A stretch of DNA of 63,160 nt. Origin: CAZOAR01 sp964577985. Lineage in GTDB: Bacteria; Gemmatimonadota; CAZMKB01; CAZNLH01. The stretch covers positions 1 through 63,160 of the forward strand of contig CAZOAR010000012.1 in assembly GCA_964577985.1 (NCBI GenBank). The letters are read 5' to 3'. A model generated the notes under the pieces. That model was not told the DNA's origin. It did no database searches and saw only the letters and a program-made list of their open reading frames with translations. Both the position numbers and the translations under genes were made by a program. The stretch's first letter is position 1. Every line of letters begins with the position of its first letter. This document shows positions 43,602 through 51,446 of the stretch, piece by piece.

Positions 43602-44258
43602 ATGACTTATACGATTTGCGAGAATGTCAGATTAGGGCCCGGTTACGCGATCCAGGATTACGTCATAGTGGGTCTCCGGCCCGACGGCTCCGTGGATGAT
43701 ATGGAAACACTGATCGGAGAGAATGCGGTTATCAGATCTCATACGGTAATATACGCCGGAAACACGATCGGCGAGGGTTTTCAGACAGGCCACGGTGCTC
43801 TGATCCGCGAGTGCAACGAGATCGGAGACCTGGTAAGCGTCGGTTCGGGCACAGAGATTGGACATCATGTAATAATAGGAGACAGAGTGAGGATCCACAG
43901 CCAGGCATTCGTCCCCGAATTCACGACCCTGGAGTCAGGATGCTGGATTGGCCCGAATGTCGTATTCACGAACGATCCACACCCTCTGTGCCCATCGTCG
44001 GCGAGGTGCATGAAGGGGGCTATCGTCAAGGTGGGTGCAAAGATAGGAGCGAACACAACGATTCTTCCTGATGTCACGATCGGGGAAAAATCTCTGGTCG
44101 GCGCCGGATCTGTCGTGACCTCCGATGTTCCGGAGGGAGCAGTGGTCGCGGGTGTCCCGGCGAAAGTTATCAAGTGGATTGACGACCTCAGTTGTCCCTA
44201 TGATTTTGTGGAAAAACCTTATTCCGAAGGAGTACGAATTGAGAATCCCACTGGTTGA
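43602..44258 (+). CDS. Hexapeptide-repeat N-acetyltransferase (WbpD/WlbB-like)
   Basis: A left-handed beta-helix acyltransferase (218 residues) with repeated [IV]G-x4 hexads and NDPHPL and GAGSVVTSDVPEGAVVAGVP near the end, as in WbpD/WlbB and QdtC. WbpD acetylates the 3-amino group of UDP-GlcNAc3NA. A DegT aminotransferase and a Gfo/Idh/MocA oxidoreductase follow, the other two enzyme types of that pathway. ATG 43602 follows GAGGTG. Confidence 0.87.
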   Translation: MTYTICENVRLGPGYAIQDYVIVGLRPDGSVDDMETLIGENAVIRSHTVIYAGNTIGEGFQTGHGALIRECNEIGDLVSVGSGTEIGHHVIIGDRVRIHSQAFVPEFTTLESGCWIGPNVVFTNDPHPLCPSSARCMKGAIVKVGAKIGANTTILPDVTIGEKSLVGAGSVVTSDVPEGAVVAGVPAKVIKWIDDLSCPYDFVEKPYSEGVRIENPTG

Positions 44259-45278
44259 CTTGAAGGCGCAGTACAAGAGCATAAGAGGAGAAGTAGCTCT
44301 GACGATCGAGAAGGTCCTGGAGGAAACGGCATTTGTCCTGGGGGAGAATGTCCGCTCCTTCGAGGAAGCGTTCGCAGATTACTGCACTTCTCGCCACGCC
44401 GTGGGTGTGGGCTCTGGAACATCAGCTCTGCATCTCGCGCTGCTTGCTTGCGGGGTGGGGGCGGGTGATGAGGTGATAACTGTACCCAACACATTTTTCG
44501 CGACAGCGTAGGCGATCGTTCATTCAGGCGCGAAGGTGGTTTTCGTGGACGTCGATCCTGAGACGCTCAACATGGATGTCAACAAGCTCAGNNNNNNNNN
44601 NNNNNNNNNNNNNNNNNNNNNNNNNNNNNNNNNNNNNNNNNNNNNNNNNNNNNNNNNNNNNNNNNNNNNNNNNNNNNNNNNNNNNNNNNNNTGGTTTTCG
44701 TGGACGTCGATCCTGAGACGCTCAACATGGATGTCAACAAGCTCAGGGCGGCTGTCACTGATGATGACACTATTGCAGCGGATACGCGGATGTTCAGAGA
44801 TCATGGCAGGATAGAGGGATCAGACCACGGGGCGGTCGGCTACAATGAGAGGCTGGATGGTCTGCAGGCCGCCATCCTGAGGACCAAACTCCGTCACCTG
44901 GAGGAATGGAATTCGTCGAGGAGGAGGATCGCCCGGCAATACAGCGAGCTTCTGGAGGAGCTTCCATCGGTGTTTCCCGTCAGGCCGCTCAAAGGGACAG
45001 AGCCTGTGCATCATCTCTATGTCATAAGGGTCGAAGCGGAATCGAGGGATGAATTGAGACAATATCTCTTCGAAAGAGGTGTAATGGCCGGTGTCCACTA
45101 CAAGATCCCCCTTCATCAGACTACGGCGTTGAAGGGACTCGGTTATCAGCCTGGAGACTTTCCAGCGGCCGAGGAGGCCGCCGGCAAGATATTGTCCCTG
45201 CCCATCTATCCAGAAATGAGCGTGGATCAGGTTGAGTATGTTGTCAATTCAGTAAGAGAATATCTGTTCTCAATATAG
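44239..45278 (+). pseudogene. Broken DegT-family aminotransferase (WbpE/WlbC-like), interrupted by stop, gap and internal loss
   Basis: The N-terminal part (RIPLVDLKAQYKSIRG, VGVGSGTSALHLALLACGVG, TVPNTFFATA) starts at TTG 44239 behind AGGAG. A TAG at 44509-44511 stands where the family has Glu (ATA-E-AI). The frame then resumes, meets 100 N, and restarts with an identical 55-bp segment. After removing that duplicate, the frame is continuous, but about 80-90 residues are missing at AAVT/DDDTIAADTRMFRDHGR, including the PLP lysine. The C-terminus to 45278 is normal. This may be a real pseudogene or an assembly collapse; as written it cannot be active. Confidence 0.85.
44592..44691. other. 100-N scaffold gap
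   Basis: Exactly 100 N. The 55 bases on its left (44537-44591) are identical to the 55 on its right (44692-44746), so the contigs overlap and the gap probably has no real length. 55 is a common k-mer size in de Bruijn assemblers. Confidence 0.98.
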
Positions 45279-45336
45279 GAGGCCGGGGCAGGCGCGGCGA
45301 AGAGCGCGCGGGCCTTCACCACGAAAGGAGAGTGTG

Positions 45337-46407
45337 ATGTCAATCGATGCAGCGGTTGTTGGATGTGGTTACTGGGGTCGCAATCTGGTCCGAAACTTCG
45401 ACGCGACAAGTGCAATCAACCTGGTGGCGGTGTGCGATGTCATGAGTGATCGGGTTGAAGCGATAGGAAAAGAGTATCCTCAGGTCGTGACCAGCACCGA
45501 TTGCGATGCTGTGCTTGACGATCCATCAATCGACGCCGTCGCTATTGCCACACCTATATCCACTCATCATCTAATCGCCAGGAAGGCGCTGCTTGCCGGT
45601 AAGCATGTCTTCGTCGAGAAGCCTCTGGCTATGCAGAGCGAGGACGTCAGAGAGCTGATTCTCATTTCACAGGAGATGGGAAAACTGCTTATGGTTGATG
45701 ATATCTTCCTCTATAACGGCAGGGTCCGGGCAGTCAAGGAACTCGTCGACAGGAATGAGCTCGGAGACATATACTATGTCGATGCAGTCCGTGTAAACCT
45801 TAACGATCTCAAGGGCATGGGCAGATCAACAGGATTTTACTCTGACGCAAGTGTTGTATGGGACCTGGCGCCCCACGATGTGGCGATGATGATCAGCTTT
45901 GTGGACGCCGAACCGGTCCGGGTTGCGGCCATGGGCAGGAGCCCTTTTATATACTGCGCGGAGGACTTCCCCGCCATGGCATGGGCGAGTATAACATTCG
46001 AGAATGGAGTAGTGGGCCACATTCATGTCAACTGGCTGGCGCCTGAGCAGTTGAAGCGTATGGTGATCGCAGGCTCGAAGAAGATGGTTGTCTATGATGA
46101 TCTGAATCATGACCAGCCCATAACGCTTTACGACAAAGGGGTAGACCTGTTCCCGCAATCGACCTCTCGAGAGCCCAAGCTGGTGCGTTACCGTGAGGGA
46201 GAGACAAAGTCGGTCCCATGGGATGACACGGAGTCACTCAGGGTGGCTGTCAGGCATTTCCGAAACTCCATCCTGGAGGGCCGCGAGCCTCTTACAGGTG
46301 CCTCCTTTGCGCTGAAGGTGGTTGGCGTACTTGAGGCCATCGAGCGGTCCATCTCGATGGAGGGAGAACCGGTGGATGTCAAGCTGTACTCGACTGTCAG
46401 AGGTTGA
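45337..46407 (+). CDS. Gfo/Idh/MocA-family NAD(P)-dependent oxidoreductase (WbpB/WlbA-like)
   Basis: The 356-residue protein has the Rossmann loop VVGCGYWGRNLVRNF, IATPISTHHLIARKAL and HVFVEKPLA with the conserved EKP lysine, and a C-terminal GFO_IDH_MocA_C domain (DLAPHDVAMM). WlbA/WbpB oxidise UDP-GlcNAcA at C3. Neighbouring acetyltransferase and aminotransferase genes fit the same route to a 2,3-diacetamido uronic acid. AAAGGAGAG precedes ATG 45337; the GTG at 45334 is also possible. Confidence 0.9.
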   Translation: MSIDAAVVGCGYWGRNLVRNFDATSAINLVAVCDVMSDRVEAIGKEYPQVVTSTDCDAVLDDPSIDAVAIATPISTHHLIARKALLAGKHVFVEKPLAMQSEDVRELILISQEMGKLLMVDDIFLYNGRVRAVKELVDRNELGDIYYVDAVRVNLNDLKGMGRSTGFYSDASVVWDLAPHDVAMMISFVDAEPVRVAAMGRSPFIYCAEDFPAMAWASITFENGVVGHIHVNWLAPEQLKRMVIAGSKKMVVYDDLNHDQPITLYDKGVDLFPQSTSREPKLVRYREGETKSVPWDDTESLRVAVRHFRNSILEGREPLTGASFALKVVGVLEAIERSISMEGEPVDVKLYSTVRG

Positions 46408-46441
46408 CGGCGGAATAATCCCTTCCTGTGCAGGATAGTAT

Positions 46442-47911
46442 ATGGAGAGAAACAGAGCAAGAAGAATCCCGGTGCTGGCGGCTTATCTGGTAATAGATCT
46501 CTCTATCATCGTGGCTTCTTATCTGTTAAGTCTGCAGTACATATACGGTATTCAATGGGTCGCGAGCGCCCCTGGCACGGTCGGCGGCGGAGACGCTGTT
46601 CTACATGTGGCCCTCGATGCGCCCGAATTCTCCTTCACGCTCTTCATGTCCGCGACACTCCTCCTGCTGCTCATGTCGGGGGGCTTTTACGAGACCAGGC
46701 GGGGAGTCAGGTACTCTCAGGAATTTGGAGGAGTACTCAGGGCGGTCCTCCTCTCCGCGCTGGTAGCGGTTACGTTGAACTTTATGGTCCTACAACAAGA
46801 TGTGTCACGAGCGTTCGTCATCGTCGACCTGTGCTTGTCATTTACCGGGCTCTTCTCATGGCGGTATATCAAGCGGAAATACGTGGAGCACCTGGTTGCC
46901 ATGGGCTACCGCCGCAGGAAGGCGCTCATCATAGGTGCGGGGAATGTGGGGGAATACCTCAGGATGATACTCAAGGGTAAGGACTGGCTCGGGATAGATG
47001 TTGTGGGCTTTATCGACGACCGATTCGGTGTTGACGAGGATGCCGGCGAAGAGATCCTGGGAGCAGTGAGTGACTACGAGAGGATCGTGAATGACTATGG
47101 GATCGAAGAGGCGTACATCACGATACCATCAGAGAGAAAGATCGTGCCGCGACTGGTGGATGAATCGAATGAACTGGGGGTAACTGTCAAGGTTGTTCCG
47201 GAGATGTATGACATGATAGCGAGCGAGGTCCGTTTTCGAAACATCGGCTCTCTGCCTGTCATGAATGTATGTATGCCGGCGCTCAGTAGAGGGCAGCTTT
47301 TCACCAAGAGGGTGTTGGAACTCGCGCTTGCGATTCCCGCGCTTGTTATCCTCTTACCCCTTATGTCTCTTATAGCACTGGGGGTCAAGCTGGATAGTAG
47401 CGGTCCGGTCTTCTTCACGTCAAGAATACTCGGGCTTGACGGAGAGCCTATATCCATATTTAAGTTCAGGTCGATGATTCATAACGCCGATGATGCCAGG
47501 CACAGAGACTACCTCGAGAAGCTGGTCACCTTGAACGAACCAGCAGATTCAAGTAATGGCATATACAAACTCTCCGACGACGACAGGGTGACCAGAATAG
47601 GGCGGATTCTCAGGAAATACAGTCTCGACGAGCTGCCGCAGCTCTGGAACGTCATAAAGGGAGAGCTTTCGCTGGTCGGACCAAGGCCACCGATGACCTA
47701 CGAGTACATGCACTACAACAACTACCACAAGAAGCGACTGCTGGTCAAACCGGGGCTTACGGGACTGTGGCAGGTCAGCGGGAAGAGCCGGCTCTCTTTC
47801 GAGATGATGATCATGCTGGACATAATGTATATAAACGATTGGTCTATATGGCTCGATATGAAGATCATCCTCGACACAATCCCGGTTGTCCTGAGGGGCC
47901 AGAATATGTGA
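46442..47911 (+). CDS. Polyprenyl-phosphate phosphoglycosyltransferase (WbaP/WcaJ type)
   Basis: This enzyme starts repeat-unit synthesis by moving a sugar-1-phosphate onto undecaprenyl phosphate. The 489 residues include four N-terminal membrane helices, a Rossmann-like domain (KALIIGAGNVGEYL), a re-entrant or membrane helix (about 290-315) and the catalytic domain with FKFRSMI, DELPQLWNVIKGELSLVGPR and KPGLTGLWQVSGKS. All expected elements are intact. It is the last gene of the sugar run. Confidence 0.94.
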   Translation: MERNRARRIPVLAAYLVIDLSIIVASYLLSLQYIYGIQWVASAPGTVGGGDAVLHVALDAPEFSFTLFMSATLLLLLMSGGFYETRRGVRYSQEFGGVLRAVLLSALVAVTLNFMVLQQDVSRAFVIVDLCLSFTGLFSWRYIKRKYVEHLVAMGYRRRKALIIGAGNVGEYLRMILKGKDWLGIDVVGFIDDRFGVDEDAGEEILGAVSDYERIVNDYGIEEAYITIPSERKIVPRLVDESNELGVTVKVVPEMYDMIASEVRFRNIGSLPVMNVCMPALSRGQLFTKRVLELALAIPALVILLPLMSLIALGVKLDSSGPVFFTSRILGLDGEPISIFKFRSMIHNADDARHRDYLEKLVTLNEPADSSNGIYKLSDDDRVTRIGRILRKYSLDELPQLWNVIKGELSLVGPRPPMTYEYMHYNNYHKKRLLVKPGLTGLWQVSGKSRLSFEMMIMLDIMYINDWSIWLDMKIILDTIPVVLRGQNM

Positions 47912-47925
47912 GTTTCATCACAGCA

Positions 47926-47954
47926 TTGACATGAAGAGTTTTTTATGTTACTTT
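47926..47954 (+). promoter_or_regulatory. Candidate promoter before the TPR gene
   Basis: TTGACA (47926-47931) is followed after 17 bp by TACTTT (47949-47954) with an upstream TG (extended -10). A weaker GG-N10-GC element (GG 47956-47957, GC 47968-47969) lies just behind it but matches the -24/-12 consensus poorly. Confidence 0.4.
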
Positions 47955-48004
47955 AGGTTTGAGGCTTGCCTTATATTTCCCGCGTTGATCTCTTTTGCAC
48001 GTAG

Positions 48005-48766
48005 TTGAAGGAGGGGGAGGTAGTAATCGCGTTTAATGGATCTTTCGATATTCGACTGCAGGAGGGCGTGAACAACCTCGAGTCGGGCAATCCCGACCTG
48101 GCCCTCAAGATATTCAAAACTCTGGAGCGTGAGGGACATGAAGCGCCCGATCTCTTCGAAAGCATAGGGCGATCCTGCATAATGACGGGCTCCGTCCCGG
48201 AGGCGATTGAATACTTCCGCAGGGCCCTGGAGGCGAACCCCAATCTTCTCACCTCGAGAATATGTTTAGGAATAGCCTTACTGGACCGTGGTGAAGCCGC
48301 GGAAGGACTGGAACTGCTCAAGGGTACACTCGATGGGGGGGGGCCTTCTGGTGGGTTGACTCCGAAGGCGCGGGCACAGCTGGTCAAGGCGCACGTGAAG
48401 CTTGGCGAGACCTACGTCGAGATTGGTCTGCCGCTGGAGGCTGTTCAGGAGTACGAGAAGGCCCTGCGAATCGGAGGAGACTATCCGGATATCAGGAGAA
48501 AACTGGCGACAGAATACATGAGGCTGAATCTTCTGGCAGATGCCATGAGGGAACTGAGAAAAGCACTGCACCGTAATCCCTTTTTCGAGGAGGCGCGGGC
48601 TGATCTTGGCTTTCTGTATATGTTGATGGGAAGGGACGATCTCGCCCGGCAGGAGTGGTCGCAGGTGGAGCCGGAAGGGAGAGGAGGTGGCCTCGTGTGG
48701 GCATATCGGAGGAAGAAAGAAGGCGAGCTTGAGGGCAAGCGCGATAATGATGACGGCTCTGCCTAG
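48005..48766 (+). CDS. TPR-repeat protein
   Basis: About 250 residues with five or six TPR units (LALKIFKTLEREG, AIEYFRRALEANPN, AVQEYEKALRIGGDYP, AMRELRKALHRNPFFEEA). TPR proteins in such loci often scaffold the export machinery. The start is uncertain: the TTG at 48005 has no ribosome site, while a very strong AAGGAGGGGGAGG lies just inside the frame with no ATG, GTG or TTG at the right distance; GTG 48068 is the next choice. A nine-G tract (48335-48343) is in the coding region. No signal peptide. Confidence 0.75.
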   Translation: MKEGEVVIAFNGSFDIRLQEGVNNLESGNPDLALKIFKTLEREGHEAPDLFESIGRSCIMTGSVPEAIEYFRRALEANPNLLTSRICLGIALLDRGEAAEGLELLKGTLDGGGPSGGLTPKARAQLVKAHVKLGETYVEIGLPLEAVQEYEKALRIGGDYPDIRRKLATEYMRLNLLADAMRELRKALHRNPFFEEARADLGFLYMLMGRDDLARQEWSQVEPEGRGGGLVWAYRRKKEGELEGKRDNDDGSA

Positions 48767-48998
48767 AGACCGGAGCAGGTGGTAGATCAACAGATGAGCG
48801 GCATCCAGTCGCCGCGTCCACAGAAGAACTAGAGCATGTCCCCGCCATTGTTCGACTACTCCCCGGACCCAGACAGCGAGACAGTGTGATTGAACAGCCG
48901 CCGGAGTTAATCCCGGACATCCGTACGCGGTCCATGAGATCCCTCTGCGGAGTTGAGGGTTGCGAAAGCGGGCCTCGCGTTGTAGTGTCCTCTGGTCG

Positions 48999-49014
48999 TG
49001 GCAGTGTCCTTGCG
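48999..49014 (+). promoter_or_regulatory. Sigma-54-like promoter before the TPR-lipoprotein/BamD/nadD operon
   Basis: TGGCAG-N5-TTGCG has GG (49000-49001) and GC (49012-49013) exactly 10 bp apart and matches 9 of 12 consensus positions. Transcription would begin near 49024, about 60 bases before the lipoprotein start. The remainder of the 48767-49084 spacer shows no gene. Confidence 0.55.
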
Positions 49015-49084
49015 GGACCCGACCCGATAAGTGACAGGGTGGGTTGGAAGGAACCAGAGGTATGATTCAGGTTTAGAGTCTGAG

Positions 49085-49993
49085 ATGACGATGTGTCGAA
49101 GCGAAAGCATACTTATCCTCACCATTTTTCTCTGGGCTGGTTGCGGGATTCGAGAAAACCCTCATGAGAAGAAAGGAGACAATTATTTCAGCGCGGCTCG
49201 CTACGAGGATGCTTATGCCGAGTATACCGTAGCGTTGAAACAAATGGGTGATGACACGGACCTGTTGCGCAAGATGGGTAGAACCAGCCTTCTCAGGAGA
49301 GACCTCAAAGGTACTCGCAACGCCTACTTTTCCCTCCTCAGGTTATCTCCTGACGACGTGAACGTGGTAACCATGGACTTTTTCAGGCTTGGAGTCAACT
49401 TTTTCGAGGAAGGTGACATTCTGCAGATGGCTTCGGCTTTTGAGTCGCTTGTCGAGGTGGATTCTACCTACGATATCGGGGAATACAACTACTATCTCGC
49501 CGATTATTATTATGGCAGGGCGGAATTCGAAAAGGCGGCGGAATACTACACGAAAGCACTGAGATCCAGGCCGGAGCATGATAAGTCCATGGAATCGACT
49601 TACAGGCTGGCTTTTTCGAACGAAAAAATAGAGAATTATCACGATGCGCTCGTCTACTACGAACAGTATATCAGGAAGTTCCCGAAGAGCGGGAAGCTGG
49701 ACACGGTGGAATGGCACCGGGGGTTGTGCGCATTGAACGTGGCGCAGGAGGAATTTAATCTGGGGAATGCCGGCGAGGCACTCACCTATGTTGAGATCCC
49801 TCTCGCTACGGGGCAGCCACAGGTAAAGAGAGACGAGGCGTGGCATCTGAAGGGTGAAATATACCTCGCGCTTGGCGAGCCGGACAGCGCCCTCAAGGCC
49901 TACCAGAAGGTGCTTGAATTGAATCCGTCGAGATCAGGTCGTCTGGTGGAGGCCTCGCGCCAGCGGATTCAAGAGATCAAGTTCGGAAAGTAG
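49085..49993 (+). CDS. TPR-repeat lipoprotein
   Basis: The roughly 302-residue protein has a short signal peptide ending in the lipobox LWAGC, so it is lipid-anchored in the periplasm. TPRs follow (YEDAYAEYTVALKQMG, FEKAAEYYTKALRSRP, YHDALVYYEQYIRKFP, DSALKAYQKVLELNPS). ATGs at 49085 and 49091 are both plausible. It precedes the BamD-like gene and a sigma-54-like promoter lies upstream. Similar TPR lipoproteins work in outer-membrane assembly or polysaccharide secretion; the exact role is unknown. Confidence 0.83.
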   Translation: MTMCRSESILILTIFLWAGCGIRENPHEKKGDNYFSAARYEDAYAEYTVALKQMGDDTDLLRKMGRTSLLRRDLKGTRNAYFSLLRLSPDDVNVVTMDFFRLGVNFFEEGDILQMASAFESLVEVDSTYDIGEYNYYLADYYYGRAEFEKAAEYYTKALRSRPEHDKSMESTYRLAFSNEKIENYHDALVYYEQYIRKFPKSGKLDTVEWHRGLCALNVAQEEFNLGNAGEALTYVEIPLATGQPQVKRDEAWHLKGEIYLALGEPDSALKAYQKVLELNPSRSGRLVEASRQRIQEIKFGK

Positions 49994-50032
49994 CCCCGGC
50001 GGCAAAGCTGGAAGAATCGGGAGAGACTGCGA

Positions 50033-50833
50033 GTGAGATTGATACGCGAGAGATTTGCGACTTGTCTGCTGGTGTGCCTGCTGGTGGTTTTCGTGTCGGG
50101 CTGCAGCGGTAACAGGGTGTTTATCCCCGGGAGCGCCGAGGAGGCTTTCTCGTACGGAATGGACAAGTATCACAGCGGGGAGTACGACGACTCCATCGAT
50201 GCTTTTCAGAAAGTCATCTTCAACTACCCCGGGGTTGAGCTCATTGATCAGGCGATCTTTTACCTCGCTGATTCTTACTATGAAGAGAAAGACTATCTAC
50301 TGGCCGCAAATGAATTCGAGAGATTGAATTCGGAATTCCCTGACGGAGCGTTCGCTGTGCGGGCCCTGTACAAGCTGGGACTCTGCCATGATCATCTCTC
50401 GCTTCGATACGAGCTCGATCAAAAAGAAACAAGGAAGGCCATCGATTCATTCAATAGACTGGTCAACAGGTTCCCGGAGAGCGTCTATGCAGATTCCGCC
50501 AGGGTGCGAATGGCCGGGCTCCAGGACAAACTTGCCCGCAAGGAGTTCGAGTGTGGTCGTTTCTATTTCAAGAGGAAATACTACGATTCCGCGGTCATTT
50601 ATCTTGAAGGTCTGAGAGAGGAATACCCGGATCGTCCATGGGCCGCGTCGTCTCTGTATTTTCTGGCGAAAGCATACGATGAACTGGAACTTCATGACGA
50701 TGCCGATGAAGCGAGGGAAGACCTCCTGAGACTCTATCCTGGATCCGAGGAGGCCCGCAGGCTCCGGGATGAATACCCTGCGCTCAAGGATGCCAAAGCT
50801 CCTGTGGGGACAGTGGGTGAAATAAGTGAATGA
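50033..50833 (+). CDS. bamD: BamD-like outer-membrane assembly lipoprotein
   Basis: BamD is the essential lipoprotein of the BAM complex, which inserts beta-barrels. The 266-residue protein has a signal peptide with lipobox VSGC, then TPR pairs typical of BamD/YfiO (AEEAFSYGMDKYHSGEYDDS, FYLADSYYEEKDYLLAANEF, AIDSFNRLVNRFPESVYADS). The start is GTG. It overlaps nadD by 8 bp. Other BAM subunits are not in the window. A general TPR lipoprotein (CpoB-like) is the main alternative. Confidence 0.83.
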   Translation: MRLIRERFATCLLVCLLVVFVSGCSGNRVFIPGSAEEAFSYGMDKYHSGEYDDSIDAFQKVIFNYPGVELIDQAIFYLADSYYEEKDYLLAANEFERLNSEFPDGAFAVRALYKLGLCHDHLSLRYELDQKETRKAIDSFNRLVNRFPESVYADSARVRMAGLQDKLARKEFECGRFYFKRKYYDSAVIYLEGLREEYPDRPWAASSLYFLAKAYDELELHDDADEAREDLLRLYPGSEEARRLRDEYPALKDAKAPVGTVGEISE

Positions 50834-51422
50834 TGAGAAGATCGGAATTCTGGGTGGTACATTCAATCCCGTTCATGTTGGTCATCTCATGGTTGCCCAG
50901 GACGCGACGGACGCCCTCAGGCTGAATAGAATAATCTTCGTGCCATCGGCTGTGCCGCCTCACAAATCGGAGCTCGAGATGGCATCCGCGGTGCAACGAC
51001 TGGCCATGGTTCGGCTTGCTGTCGCGCAAAGCAGCGTTTTTTCTGTTTCCGACGTTGAATACGACAGGTCCGGCCCCTCCTTCTCGGTCGACACAATATC
51101 GGGTCTCAGTGAGCGGTACAGTCGGGGAGAGTTGTATTTTCTGATAGGCGAAGATAACCTGAAGGATATCTGGTCCTGGAAGGATCCCGAAAGGTTATTC
51201 GAGTTGTGTTCAGTGGTCGTGATAGGAAGGGCTGGCAGCGAAGGTGCGGCCAATTCGGGCGCGCTCCCGGGACCCGTGATCAGGCTGGACATTCACAGAA
51301 TAGACCTTTCATCGAGCGAGATCCGCTCGAGGCTCAGGGAGGGTCGGTCTATTCGCTATCTTGTGCCTCCAGCCGTGGAACGTTACATTTATGACAATCA
51401 TCTTTACGCCCGCCGGAAATGA
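50826..51422 (+). CDS. nadD: Nicotinate-nucleotide adenylyltransferase
   Basis: NadD adenylates nicotinate mononucleotide to deamido-NAD. The 198-residue protein has GILGGTFNPVHVGHL (HxGH motif), FVPSAVPPHK, FLIGEDNLKDIWSWKDPERL and the C-terminal LSSSEIRSRLREGRSIRYLVP corresponding to the ISSTxxR motif. GTG start, overlapping the BamD-like gene by 8 bp, so coupled to envelope-assembly genes. Confidence 0.95.
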   Translation: MNDEKIGILGGTFNPVHVGHLMVAQDATDALRLNRIIFVPSAVPPHKSELEMASAVQRLAMVRLAVAQSSVFSVSDVEYDRSGPSFSVDTISGLSERYSRGELYFLIGEDNLKDIWSWKDPERLFELCSVVVIGRAGSEGAANSGALPGPVIRLDIHRIDLSSSEIRSRLREGRSIRYLVPPAVERYIYDNHLYARRK

Positions 51423-51446
51423 GCCAATAGATAATCAGGGTGAAAA

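Noticed and set aside
10779..48766. XrtA/PEP-CTERM exosortase locus
   Set aside because: The sigma-54 regulator, deacetylase, GNAT and TPR genes recall such loci, but no exosortase, PrsK kinase or PEP-CTERM protein is visible.
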